Assembly (NCBI RefSeq): GCF_003285005.1
Contig: NZ_QMFA01000010.1
Span: 99,968 to 163,967 of the forward strand
DNA: 64,000 nt
From: Paenibacillus sp. YN15
Lineage (GTDB): Bacteria > Bacillota > Bacilli > Paenibacillales > NBRC-103111
Direction of reading: 5' to 3'
Of the stretch, positions 49,846-58,664 are shown one piece after another. Numbering within the stretch: the stretch's first letter is position 1; every line of letters begins with the position of its first letter. A program made the translations under genes and the position numbers. The notes beneath the pieces were generated by a model that saw only the letters and a list, made by a program, of their open reading frames with translations, was not told the DNA's origin and did not search any database.

Positions 49846-51180
49846 TCAAGGAGCCGGAAAGTCGAGCCGGAATTCCACGCCTCCGGCCGTATTGCCCGCG
49901 TGCAGCTTGGCCTGGTGAAGCTCGGCAATCCGTTTGACAATGGTCAGGCCCAGACCGAACTGTCCGCCCGGCCCGCTCCTGAAGGGGCTGAAGGCCTGCT
50001 CCGCCAGCCCGGCAGGCAGGGGAGGACCGTCATTGCCCAGCAGGAGCGAGGAAGGGGCCTCCACCCGGAGAGTGACCCTGCTGTTGGCATAACGGATCTG
50101 GTTATCCAGCAGATTCTCCACTGCAATGATCCACTGCTCCTCGTCTCCAACCACAGTAACGGGGGCGAAGCCGGTCTCATATGTCAGCTCAGGGCGCTGC
50201 CAACGGAGCTTCTCCAGCACATTCCGGGCCGTCTGGTCCAGGCGGAAGGTTTGATGCTGCGCAGGCTCAGCCGACACATAGTCCAGCTTGGTCAGATAAA
50301 GCAGCTTCCGGACAAGCTTCTCCAGACGCTCCGACTCCTGGCCGATGACACGCACCGAGCCCTCCAGATCGCCCTTGGGATAAATCCCGTCCTCCATGGA
50401 TTGGGCATAGCTGCGGATCACCATCACCGGCGTTTTTAATTCATGGGAAACATGCTGGAGCATGGTCTGCTGGTAATCGTCCTGCCGCTTCAGCCGGTCC
50501 CGCATAATCTCGATAGAGTCGGCCAACTGGCCAATCTCGTCTCTGCGCTCCATGGCAAGAGGCTCATTCCACTGGCGTCTGGCGATGCCCTTCACAAATT
50601 CGCTTAACACCACCAGCGGCCGGGAAAGGGAGCGGGACAGCCAGACGGCAGGCAACAGGCTCAAGCAGAGCACCGCCGCCGACAGCCATACCAGCTGGCG
50701 CATCATGCCTTTCATCAGGTTGTGGTAATAGGTGTCCCACATGTAGGACACCACCGTCATCTGCCGGTTCAGAATCTTTATCTGGCGGATCACATAGAAC
50801 AGCCGCTCCCCGTCCACATTCACCTTGTACCGGCCTGTAGCGGCGGTTTGGGCAGCCGACTGCTTGCGCGCATCCTCCAGAAGAACGGCGGGGATATTCC
50901 GCAACGACACAACCTGCTGGCCATTGACCAGAAGCAGAAAGGTTTTCACCGTCCGTTTGTCCTGCTGCTCAATCTGCCGTTCCGCCAAATTCGGATCGGC
51001 CAGGCCGCTTTCTCCTCTGCGGATGCCAACCTCCTGCTCACTCTCGATGGAGGCATAGATTTCCCGGGACACATAGCGGTTCAAAATGACAGGCATCAAG
51101 AGAAACACCAAGAGCAGAATGGCTGTAGTCAGGACCACCAGCCCCGCCCAGATCTGAAAGGCAAGCGGCCGGTTTTTCAT
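49846..51180 (-). CDS. OmpR-partner sensor histidine kinase
   Basis: A 444-residue kinase. Two membrane helices (about 10-32 and 160-183) flank a ~125-residue outer sensor domain. HAMP (SRSLSRPLVVLSEFVKGIARR) is followed by the phospho-acceptor region VSHELKTPVMVIRSYAQSM (His about 246) and the ATPase domain (N box ENLLDNQIRYA; G2 box FGLGLTIVKRIAELH). The G1 box is poor: the usual DxGxG reads NDGPPLP, so ATP lid function may be modified. Its start overlaps the regulator stop by 4 bp. Confidence 0.87.
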   Translation of the reverse strand: MKNRPLAFQIWAGLVVLTTAILLLVFLLMPVILNRYVSREIYASIESEQEVGIRRGESGLADPNLAERQIEQQDKRTVKTFLLLVNGQQVVSLRNIPAVLLEDARKQSAAQTAATGRYKVNVDGERLFYVIRQIKILNRQMTVVSYMWDTYYHNLMKGMMRQLVWLSAAVLCLSLLPAVWLSRSLSRPLVVLSEFVKGIARRQWNEPLAMERRDEIGQLADSIEIMRDRLKRQDDYQQTMLQHVSHELKTPVMVIRSYAQSMEDGIYPKGDLEGSVRVIGQESERLEKLVRKLLYLTKLDYVSAEPAQHQTFRLDQTARNVLEKLRWQRPELTYETGFAPVTVVGDEEQWIIAVENLLDNQIRYANSRVTLRVEAPSSLLLGNDGPPLPAGLAEQAFSPFRSGPGGQFGLGLTIVKRIAELHQAKLHAGNTAGGVEFRLDFPAP

Positions 51181-51857
51181 GGCCGCACCAGCCTGTAGCC
51201 ATGGCCGTACAGGGTCTCCAGCCTAAGCTCGGGCAGCTTCCGCCGGACCCGCCGGATCAGGTCGTCCACCACCCGGTCGGAGCCGAAATAATCGCTGCCC
51301 CAAATATGATGCAGCAGCTGCTCCCGGGTGAAGGCCTGTCCAGGGCGGGAGAAGAACAGAGCCAGAAGGTCGAATTCCTTGGAGGTCAGGTCAATCAGCT
51401 CCCCCTGATTGCGCAGCGCCCGGCCTGCCAAATCCAGAGTGTAGGGGGCCAGACGGTAAATAGGGGAAGAAGCAAGGCCGCTCCCGCTTGTGCGGTAAAC
51501 CCGCTCCAGCAGCTTCTTCGTGCGGATGACCAGCTCCCGGGGCAAAAACGGCTTGGGCAAATAGTCGTCGCTGCCCATCTCCAGGCCCATAATCCGGTCC
51601 AGATCCGCATCCCGGGCCGATATAAAGATAACGGGAACCGCGGGATCATCCTGCTTGATTTCCTTGATCAGCTGATATCCGTCCACACCGGGCAGCATAA
51701 TGTCCAGAATCCACAAATGGGGCTTCCCGCCGATAGCCTGCCTGGCCGCCTCCCCGTCGGCGAAGGCCTCCACCTGCCAGCCCTCCCGGGCCAGGTACGC
51801 AGCCAGCACCTGGTTCAGGCTGGGCTCGTCCTCGGCCAGATAAATCAGATAGCTCAT
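51177..51857 (-). CDS. OmpR/PhoB-family response regulator
   Basis: A 226-residue regulator. ATG 51857 is chosen because the MSYLIYLAEDEPS start matches the family and GGATGAG precedes it; the frame opens further up at 51941. Receiver: acidic pair AEDEP, phospho-Asp in LWILDIMLPG (about 53), Lys in LPKPF (about 103). Winged-helix output (about 130-225) ends LETLYGHGYRLVRP. It is co-translated with the kinase. Confidence 0.9.
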   Translation of the reverse strand: MSYLIYLAEDEPSLNQVLAAYLAREGWQVEAFADGEAARQAIGGKPHLWILDIMLPGVDGYQLIKEIKQDDPAVPVIFISARDADLDRIMGLEMGSDDYLPKPFLPRELVIRTKKLLERVYRTSGSGLASSPIYRLAPYTLDLAGRALRNQGELIDLTSKEFDLLALFFSRPGQAFTREQLLHHIWGSDYFGSDRVVDDLIRRVRRKLPELRLETLYGHGYRLVRP

Positions 51858-51945
51858 CTCATCCGTCTCCGTTTTTGTCCATGGTTTGGGTTCATCATAC
51901 CGCAAAAAGCCCTCCGCTTCCATCGGAAGCCGGAGGGCCAAGCCG

Positions 51946-52584
51946 TTATTGCTGTGCGGCGGAAGGGGATGGGGCAGGTGCCGCTTTTTGCAGCCCCGCC
52001 TGCAGCTTGGCCGTCAATTCGGCCAAAGCCGCATTTTCCTGCTGCGTCTGCGCCAGCAGCTTGGGCAGAGCGGCGCCGATGGCCGCGGCATCGCCTGATT
52101 CAACAGCCTCGGTGAAGGATTTTTGCAGCTCCTTCCGGGCGGTCAAAGCGCTATCCCACTCCTCGGTCTTCAATGCCTTGAGCCCCTGCCAGCCGTCCTT
52201 CAGCTCTTGGATTTTGGCCTGCAGCGCCTCCTTGTCCAAAGTACCGGCTTTGCGCTCCTGAAGCAGCCGCCCCAGCTCGCCGGAGCGGTTCTCCTTGATG
52301 GCGGCTTTTTGCTCAAGGGTCGGCTTCAGCGCCTTCAGTTCCTCCAGAAGGCGGTCCCGCTCGGCTAAGGCGGCTTTCCATTGCTCCGTGTCGGCAGGGG
52401 AATATTTTTCGGACAGCAGGGTGTAATACATCTCTTTATGAACGCCGATTCCGGCCGATTCCCGGATTGCCTTGTTGGCATTGATGGAGGCTGCCGGGGG
52501 ATTGCTGTCCGCAGCGAATGCGGCCACCGGCAGGGCCAATGCGGAGATGCCAAGCGCGATCAAACCTTGCTTCCAGAGCTTCAT
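51946..52584 (-). CDS. Secreted coiled-coil protein near the two-component genes
   Basis: A 212-residue exported protein. ATG 52584 follows AAGGAGGG. The signal peptide (MKLWKQGLIALGISALALPVAAFAA) is cleaved near residue 25. The mature part is almost wholly helical with charged heptads (AALAERDRLLEELKALKPTLEQKAAIKE), like periplasmic-type Spy/CpxP chaperones in design, though without their LTxxQ motif. It precedes the regulator by 88 bp on the same strand and may be its target or a stress sensor accessory. Family unknown. Confidence 0.7.
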   Translation of the reverse strand: MKLWKQGLIALGISALALPVAAFAADSNPPAASINANKAIRESAGIGVHKEMYYTLLSEKYSPADTEQWKAALAERDRLLEELKALKPTLEQKAAIKENRSGELGRLLQERKAGTLDKEALQAKIQELKDGWQGLKALKTEEWDSALTARKELQKSFTEAVESGDAAAIGAALPKLLAQTQQENAALAELTAKLQAGLQKAAPAPSPSAAQQ

Positions 52585-52702
52585 GTGAATCCCTCCTTGT
52601 TTTGGGGGAGGGGACGCCTCCCCTTGCAAGGACTACTTTACCGGAGAAAAACCGCATGAATATGGCCCAATGATGTGAAATTGTGGGAGGGCATTCCGTC
52701 CC

Positions 52703-55700
52703 TTACTTGCGCTTGGGCATAAACGGCCACCAGTTGCCTCTGCCGAACAGCTTCACCATAACCGGCACCACAAATTGCAGGAACAGCAAGGCGTACAGGA
52801 ACAATCCGGCCAGCACCACTGTGGCAATCTGCAAGAGGGACATAACGCCGGACGGGTACATGGCGGCGAAGGTGCCGGCCAGAATGATCACGGCGGAGAC
52901 GATGACGGTGCCCATTTTTTTCATGGCGGTGAGAATGGCGGACTCGGCGGTTTCATCATCCTTGTGCTCATTGAACCGGTCCATGAGGAAGATGCTGTAA
53001 TCCACGCCCAGCGCCATCAGCATCACAAAGCCGAAGAAGGGAATGGCCCAGCTGGTTCCCGTATGGCCCAGAATGCGGACGAAGATCAGCTCGTTGACCG
53101 CCAGGGACGAGAAGTAGCAAACCGCCAGGGATGCGATCAGGTAGATGGGCATCACCAGTGAGCGCAGCAGGATAATGAGAATCAGCGTGATGCCGCACAG
53201 CATGAGCACCACCGTACGCTTGTAGTCGGAGCTGGACATGTTGTCCAGGTCATGGTACACCGATGTGACTCCGCTTATGCCGATTTGGCTGCCTTCCAGA
53301 GCGGTGCCTTGAATGGCCTTTTCCGCGGCCTCGCGGATGCCGTCCACCGAGCCCATGGCCTCGGATTCATACGGATTGGAGGCCAGCACCAGCTCGAAGC
53401 TGGCAAGCTTCTTGTCCGGAGACAGGTAGGTGGCCAGCACCTGCTGGAATTGCGGGTTCTCCGCCGCTTCCTTGGGGAAGAACCAGCCGGAGGTTTCCCT
53501 GTCCTGGGCGGCGGCCAGCTCGTTCAGATAGGCCTGGGCGGCGGCAAGGCCGGTTTGCACCTGGCCGATGCCGCCGACGCTTTGGTCCAGGCCGCTGACC
53601 AGCTGCTGCAGCTGCCCGCCTACGGATGAGAAGCCGCCCGCCAGCTCGCCCTGGCCTTGGGCCAACTGGGTCAGCCCGGCTTGGATGGCCGGCAGGTTAG
53701 CCACCGCCTGGCTTTGGCCGTTGGCGGCGGCGGTCAGCCCGGTCTCCAAGCTGGCAGCCCCTTGGCCCAGCTGCTTGATGCCGCCGGCGACGCCGGATTG
53801 GCCGGCAACAAGCTGCGACAGACCGGTATTGGCCGTCACCAGGCCGGTCTGGACATTGTTCAGCTGGGCGGTGAGCTGGCCCAGCCCGGCCTCCAGCTCG
53901 CCGATCCCCTTGGCGGCTTGGGCCACGGTTTGGCGGATGGCGGTGAAGTCGCCATCCTCGGCCAGTCCCGGGAATTTGCCGTCCAGCGCGGCAAAGCGGG
54001 TCTCCAGGGCGGCCAGTGCCGCAGCCGAATCCTTCAGGCTGGCCTGCGCGGCATTGTACATGCCGGTAAGCTGGCCCAGCCCGGTTTTGGCGGTTTCATA
54101 ACCCGCCAGCAATTGTTTGCCGCTGTCGGCCAGCTGCTGGGCGCTTGTCTCCAGGGCGGCAATCCCTTTCGCCAGATCCCCTGCGCCAACGGCGCCGCTG
54201 CGGACGCCCTGCTCAATCTGAGTGAGCCCGCTTTGCAGCTCCTCCACACCGGTTTTCAGCTTGCCGGTGCCGTCCACCAGCTGGTTGATGCCGTCGGTGG
54301 CCTGGGCCATCTGAGGCGCAGACCCGCTTAGGGATTTGGAGGCCTCCGCCAATCCGTTCTTGATGGTCTCCAGCCCTGCGCTGCCCTGGCCCAGTCCGTC
54401 GCTGACGGTTTTGGCCTGGCTGGCTACGGCGAATTCGGACATTTCCTCCCCAAGAGGGCGGGTGAGACTGCGTACCTTGGCTACGCCAGGAGCCCGGAGC
54501 AGCTCCCGGGAAATCTTTTCGATGACGCCGAAGGCTTCTTCATTGTCCAGGGCCTTATCGCTCTCCAGCACTACCTTGGTGGTCATGGCCTCGCCGGGGC
54601 CGAAGCTGTCGGAGACTAGGTTAAAGCCCTTGACGGAGTCATAGTTGTTGCCGATTTCGTTCAGGGAATTAAAGGACAGGGTGCCCTTGTAGCTGAGCAG
54701 AAGAGGCACAACGATGACTGCCGCCAGCAGCAGCGCTGCCCAGGGCTTGCGCAGGGAAAAGCTGCCGGTGGCCGCCCACATCCGGCTTTCCGGATGCTCG
54801 TTGGTGCGCTTGGACGGCCAGAACAGCCGCGAGCCCAACAGAGCCATAAAGAAGGGCACGATGGTAAACAGGGCCGCCAGCAGCACGGCAACGCCGATGG
54901 CTACGGCAGTAGCGGATTGATAAAGCTTGAAGCTGGCCAGACCGATGGTGGAGAAGCCCACCAATGCGGCCAAGCCGCTGAAGATTACGGTCCGCCCGGC
55001 AGTGGAATAGGTTTTGATGATGGCTTCATGGACCTGCCCCGGGTTATGGGTCAGCTCCTCCTTAAACCGGCTGAGCAGGAGGATGCAGTAATCCGTGCCG
55101 ATGCCGAACAGCACCGCCACCAGAAAAATTTGCGTAAAGTTGGAGATGGGGAAGTTCAGCTGATCCACCAGGAAGGCGACGATGGACTGGCTGGCCAGAT
55201 AGGTCATGCCCACCGTAACCAGGGGGATCAGGGGAGCCACCACCGAGCGGAACACCAGCACCAGTACGATCAGAATGAAAAATACCGTGATCAGCTCCGT
55301 GCGCTGCAAGCCTTTTTCCGAGCTGATCACCACATCCTCGTCAATCAGCTGGGAGCCGGTCAAATAATGCTCCACCGTCAGATTTTCCATGGGCTTTTGC
55401 AAAGCCTCGCGGATTTCGGCCATGTCCCGGCCGTTCTGTTTCACATCCACCATGGCGATCATGGTTTTGTTGTCCTTGGCCGCCATTTGGGACTCCAACT
55501 CTTTGCTGTCGAAAGCCGACATGACGCCGGTTATGCCTAAGCTCTGGGCCGAATCCTTAAGCTGGCGGAGAGTGGCGCCGATGGCTTCCTTGTCGGCCGA
55601 AGTCAGTCCTGCGGCATTATGGAACACAGCGATAATGGACAGCTCATTGGGGTCCTTGGTCTGATGGCGCTCCTGCATCTCCGCAGCCAAGACGGAAGGG

Positions 55701-55834
55701 TAGCCGTCGGGAAGGGCAATGCCGCCTTTTTCACGCACCAGATTGGCCATGTTGGGAGCTGTCATCATCAGGGCCGCGAGGCCTGCGATCCAAATCACAA
55801 TAATGAGCCAACGGCTCTTCAAAATCATCCTCAT
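52703..55834 (-). CDS. MMPL/RND-family exporter with long coiled-coil outer domain (YdgH-like)
   Basis: A 1,043-residue transporter. Twelve membrane helices are arranged in two halves: the first after the opening helix and outer loop (about 180-375), the second near the C-terminus (about 850-1030). Conserved Asp/Tyr proton-relay segments are FGIGTDYCILLLSRF and LMALGVDYSIFLMDRF. Between the halves lies about 400 outer residues of coiled coil with repeated QLxxGxxxLxxG heptads. B. subtilis YdgH with the MarR regulator YdgG is the nearest known arrangement. Probably exports a lipid or toxic amphiphile. The start overlaps the MarR stop by 4 bp. Confidence 0.88.
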   Translation of the reverse strand: MRMILKSRWLIIVIWIAGLAALMMTAPNMANLVREKGGIALPDGYPSVLAAEMQERHQTKDPNELSIIAVFHNAAGLTSADKEAIGATLRQLKDSAQSLGITGVMSAFDSKELESQMAAKDNKTMIAMVDVKQNGRDMAEIREALQKPMENLTVEHYLTGSQLIDEDVVISSEKGLQRTELITVFFILIVLVLVFRSVVAPLIPLVTVGMTYLASQSIVAFLVDQLNFPISNFTQIFLVAVLFGIGTDYCILLLSRFKEELTHNPGQVHEAIIKTYSTAGRTVIFSGLAALVGFSTIGLASFKLYQSATAVAIGVAVLLAALFTIVPFFMALLGSRLFWPSKRTNEHPESRMWAATGSFSLRKPWAALLLAAVIVVPLLLSYKGTLSFNSLNEIGNNYDSVKGFNLVSDSFGPGEAMTTKVVLESDKALDNEEAFGVIEKISRELLRAPGVAKVRSLTRPLGEEMSEFAVASQAKTVSDGLGQGSAGLETIKNGLAEASKSLSGSAPQMAQATDGINQLVDGTGKLKTGVEELQSGLTQIEQGVRSGAVGAGDLAKGIAALETSAQQLADSGKQLLAGYETAKTGLGQLTGMYNAAQASLKDSAAALAALETRFAALDGKFPGLAEDGDFTAIRQTVAQAAKGIGELEAGLGQLTAQLNNVQTGLVTANTGLSQLVAGQSGVAGGIKQLGQGAASLETGLTAAANGQSQAVANLPAIQAGLTQLAQGQGELAGGFSSVGGQLQQLVSGLDQSVGGIGQVQTGLAAAQAYLNELAAAQDRETSGWFFPKEAAENPQFQQVLATYLSPDKKLASFELVLASNPYESEAMGSVDGIREAAEKAIQGTALEGSQIGISGVTSVYHDLDNMSSSDYKRTVVLMLCGITLILIILLRSLVMPIYLIASLAVCYFSSLAVNELIFVRILGHTGTSWAIPFFGFVMLMALGVDYSIFLMDRFNEHKDDETAESAILTAMKKMGTVIVSAVIILAGTFAAMYPSGVMSLLQIATVVLAGLFLYALLFLQFVVPVMVKLFGRGNWWPFMPKRK

Positions 55835-56286
55835 GCCTGTTCCCCTCCAGTGGTCTTGGAAATAATTGTGCTGATTTTTTCATATATCCGGATGAACGCC
55901 TCTGCTTCCTCCTCCTCCAGCTGCTGCAGGTAGAATTCCACAAACTGCCGGATTTTTTCCTGAGTGGCATGATAGACCGCCTGGCCGGCTTCCGTGGTTT
56001 GCAGATAGACCACTCTCCGGTCCCCTTCGTCCCGGATTCGGGCCACATATCCCTTGATGACCAGACGGTCTACCATAGCGGTAACCGCGCTCCGGTTCAC
56101 CCCGCAGGCTTCAGCCAGCCGTGAGGCCGGACAAGGGCCGTGCTTCGTCAGGAAACGGACGGCGAAATATTGCTCCATGGTCATTTCCTGAACCAGCTCG
56201 GCCACAATGGACGCAATCATCCGGGTGGCAAACAGGTAAACATCCTCGTACCGGGAAATAAGGGCATCAAGTTTATTGGACTCCAT
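55831..56286 (-). CDS. MarR-family regulator of the MMPL exporter
   Basis: A 151-residue regulator. ATG 56286 follows AAGGAGG; the longer frame from 56316 is non-coding. The winged helix has CPASRLAEACGVNRSAVTAMVDRLVIKGYVAR and the wing Asp-Arg pair in DEGDRRVVYL; flanking helices dimerise. The ATGA junction with the exporter indicates coupled translation and probably repression of the operon, with release by a ligand that the exporter removes. The AT-rich region 56330-56390 is the likely control region. Confidence 0.88.
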   Translation of the reverse strand: MESNKLDALISRYEDVYLFATRMIASIVAELVQEMTMEQYFAVRFLTKHGPCPASRLAEACGVNRSAVTAMVDRLVIKGYVARIRDEGDRRVVYLQTTEAGQAVYHATQEKIRQFVEFYLQQLEEEEAEAFIRIYEKISTIISKTTGGEQA

Positions 56287-56446
56287 ATCGAACCTCCTTA
56301 AAAAGTTGCGAACCACTTTCTGACGGCGGCCGCAGCTTGACCATATAATTCAACGCATGAACTATTCACTTGAGTAATTATAAAAAACTGCTGTGCTGCT
56401 GTCAACGGGCTGCAAGAACAGTATGCCCGGACGCGCTTTTGCCGAA

Positions 56447-56476
56447 CAAAAAAACGGGCCACCCCAGGTGGTCCGT
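56447..56476 (-). terminator. Terminator after the GNAT gene
   Basis: On the minus strand ACGGACCACC-loop-GGTGGCCCGT is followed by seven T. Confidence 0.85.
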
Positions 56477-56489
56477 CTTGTCGGTCAAT

Positions 56490-56954
56490 TCAGCAGGTGC
56501 AGGCGGAAGCGGGAGAACAGCCGTTGGCTCCGTCATCAGCCAGGTCTTGGGAATATAGCAGAATATTATCCCGCCTGAGCCAGCCCTGCCCGCTCCAGAA
56601 AGCCTGTCCCAGCTCATTGTGATCCAGCACCATGATGTGGCACTTCACAATATTCTGGCTGCGCAGAGCCTCCAGCGCCGACCGGACCAGCCTGCCTCCG
56701 AGCCCTTGCCCCCGGAAGGCGGGGCCCACCGCAAGATGATAGAGAAAGCCGCGGCGGCCGTCATGGCCGGCCAGCACAGTTCCTTGCACCCCGCCGGCTT
56801 CGTCCTCGGCCACAAAGCTTAAGCCTGGATTCCGCTCCAGGAAGCGGCGGATGCCATCCTCACTGTCGGAGTCGCTCAGCCCCATGCCTGGGGTACGGCT
56901 CCATAATTCATAAGTCCGGTGGTAGTCCTCCATCAGGAAGGGACGGATTTGCAT
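56490..56954 (-). CDS. GNAT-family N-acetyltransferase (YpeA-like)
   Basis: A 154-residue acetyltransferase. Acetyl-CoA is bound at VGPAFRGQGLGGRLV (about 77-91); the strands before (FVAEDEAGGVQGTVLAGHDGRRGFLYHLA) and the end AFWSGQGWLRRDNILLYS match the YpeA subgroup. The last 15 residues form a Cys/Gly-rich tail (GCSPASACTC) not usual for the family. The acceptor is unknown. Confidence 0.85.
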   Translation of the reverse strand: MQIRPFLMEDYHRTYELWSRTPGMGLSDSDSEDGIRRFLERNPGLSFVAEDEAGGVQGTVLAGHDGRRGFLYHLAVGPAFRGQGLGGRLVRSALEALRSQNIVKCHIMVLDHNELGQAFWSGQGWLRRDNILLYSQDLADDGANGCSPASACTC

Positions 56955-56981
56955 GGCAGAAGCTCCTTTTGGCCAAAATGG

Positions 56982-58082
56982 TCAATCGATATATTCCGGC
57001 TGGTACTCATCCTCCGGCTTGCGTATCCAGCGCTTCAAATATCCCTGCTCATTCAGGGCTTTAATGGTAATAATCAGCACCGGCGACAGAATCAGTCCGG
57101 CCACCCCGAACAGGGAGAGGGAGATGATCATGAAGGCCAGCATGGTAAAAGCGGAAACCCCCAGAGAGTCTCCGGTGATTTTGGGCTCCAGAATCTGTCT
57201 GACCAACAGCACAATGGCGGTCAGAATGGAGATCTTGATGGCCAGAACCGTCTCGCCGACGATGAGCAGATACGCGATCCACGGCAGGAAGAAGGTGGAG
57301 ACGCCCAACAGCGGCAGCACATCGAAGAAGGCGCACAAGAGGGCCACCGAAAACGCATTGCGCACATTAAACAGCAGAAGCCCGATAAACACCAGCACCC
57401 CTGTAATGGACACCAGCTTCAGGGTGGACTTGATATAGGTAACAATGCCCCGGAGGACATTTTCCCGCAAAAAATTAAAAGCAACCTTAAAGGTACCCGG
57501 CGTATGCTCCCTGGCCATCCGCTTCCAGGTTTCAATCTCCACACTCAGGAAATAGGCGAGAATGGTACCGATGAAGAAATTCGCCAGAAAGCTGGTGAAC
57601 GAAGTAAACTTGCTCATCAGCCATCCCAGGACAACAGTGGTAAAGGTGGAAATGTATCTCGCCATAGTGGAGGCATATTGGGTGATCTGGTCCGCCAAAT
57701 CGGGAGGAAGATTATCCCACCTCTGCTTCAGATCATTGATATTCTGGTACACCTGATCCTGGAAGGTGGTGCTGAAGGTGGGAATCAGGCCTTTAATATT
57801 GTCCAGCTGGGTAATCAGAATGGCGCTGAGCCCCACGAGAATCGCCAGGATGATGATGATAAACAGCAGCAGGGAGATGGCCGTGGCCAGGGATTTTTTG
57901 ACGCCCTTCCGGTTCAGGGAGCGCGCAAGCGGCTCGATGGCGGCGAAGATCAGGAGGGCCCAAAAAATAGGCGCGCCTATCTTGTACAGGTAGCTGAACA
58001 ACAGCATAAACAGATAGACGGTGAAGATCATCAAGGCAATGTCAAATGCCGTTTTATAGTATTTTTTATAAAAGGACATCAT
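56982..58082 (-). CDS. AI-2E-family transporter (UPF0118)
   Basis: A 366-residue permease with seven or eight helices. I use ATG 58082 (ATG 58079 directly follows); GGGGAGGGG is about 12 nt upstream, and the frame opens at 58127. Family signs are the paired N-terminal helices with ALLIFAAIEPLARSL, a long amphipathic region (DLKQRWDNLPPDLADQI) and the C-terminal PLLGVSTFFLPWIAYLL followed by VLLVRQILEPKITGDSLGV. Members range from AI-2 exporters to Na+/H+ antiporters, so no substrate is claimed. Downstream of the HxlR gene on the same strand. Confidence 0.85.
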   Translation of the reverse strand: MMSFYKKYYKTAFDIALMIFTVYLFMLLFSYLYKIGAPIFWALLIFAAIEPLARSLNRKGVKKSLATAISLLLFIIIILAILVGLSAILITQLDNIKGLIPTFSTTFQDQVYQNINDLKQRWDNLPPDLADQITQYASTMARYISTFTTVVLGWLMSKFTSFTSFLANFFIGTILAYFLSVEIETWKRMAREHTPGTFKVAFNFLRENVLRGIVTYIKSTLKLVSITGVLVFIGLLLFNVRNAFSVALLCAFFDVLPLLGVSTFFLPWIAYLLIVGETVLAIKISILTAIVLLVRQILEPKITGDSLGVSAFTMLAFMIISLSLFGVAGLILSPVLIITIKALNEQGYLKRWIRKPEDEYQPEYID

Positions 58083-58157
58083 GGTTTGGCGGGTCCCCTC
58101 CCCGGATAGTATGGACAAGCCGGACAATCGCGCGCAGCAAGGTCAAGAGCGCATTCG

Positions 58158-58523
58158 CTAGGTCCACTTGGCCGCCCACAGCTTCATTTCCTTCAAAATT
58201 TGGTGCAGGTCATGTCCCTTGGGGGTAAGGCAGTATTCTACCGTAACCGGTACCGTAGGAAAAGCGTGGCGCTCCAGCACACCCTGCTCCTCCAGGTGGC
58301 GCAGCGTATCTGTCAGCGCCTTGGGGCTGATGCCGGATACGGTTCTTTGCAGCTCGCCGAAGCGTTTGGTTCCGCAGAACAGCTCCCGGAGCACAAGAAA
58401 AGCCCATTTGCCGCCGATCACGTTCAAGGTCTTCTCAATGGAGCATTCGATAACCGCAGGCTGCTTCGGGACATAATTGCTGATGTTCGAGCGGGCAACC
58501 TTCGCGAGTTTGGGTTGACACAT
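58158..58523 (-). CDS. HxlR-family transcriptional regulator
   Basis: A 121-residue winged-helix regulator. The HxlR signature is CSIEKTLNVIGGKWAFLVLRELF (about 27-49), then TVSGISPKALTDTLRHLEEQGVLER and the wing PVTVEYCLTPKGHDL. The first Cys (about 27) is the usual redox or electrophile sensor in YodB/HxlR-type proteins. It may control itself and the AI-2E-family gene 75 bp downstream. Confidence 0.87.
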   Translation of the reverse strand: MCQPKLAKVARSNISNYVPKQPAVIECSIEKTLNVIGGKWAFLVLRELFCGTKRFGELQRTVSGISPKALTDTLRHLEEQGVLERHAFPTVPVTVEYCLTPKGHDLHQILKEMKLWAAKWT

Positions 58524-58612
58524 ATAACGGCCCTCCTTGTCCGAAAAGTATTTGGCTATTTACACCTTACACAATGAAGAGTGCAGAAGCAATACTTCCT
58601 TGTCCCTTTCCC

Positions 58613-58647
58613 AAAAAAAGGGCGCCCCTCCTTATAAGGAGGGGCGC
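58613..58647 (-). terminator. Terminator of the thiazole operon
   Basis: On the minus strand GCGCCCCTCCTT-at-AAGGAGGGGCGC is followed by CC and seven T, 18 bp after the thiH stop. Confidence 0.88.
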
Positions 58648-58664
58648 TTTCGGCGGAAGCTTAC

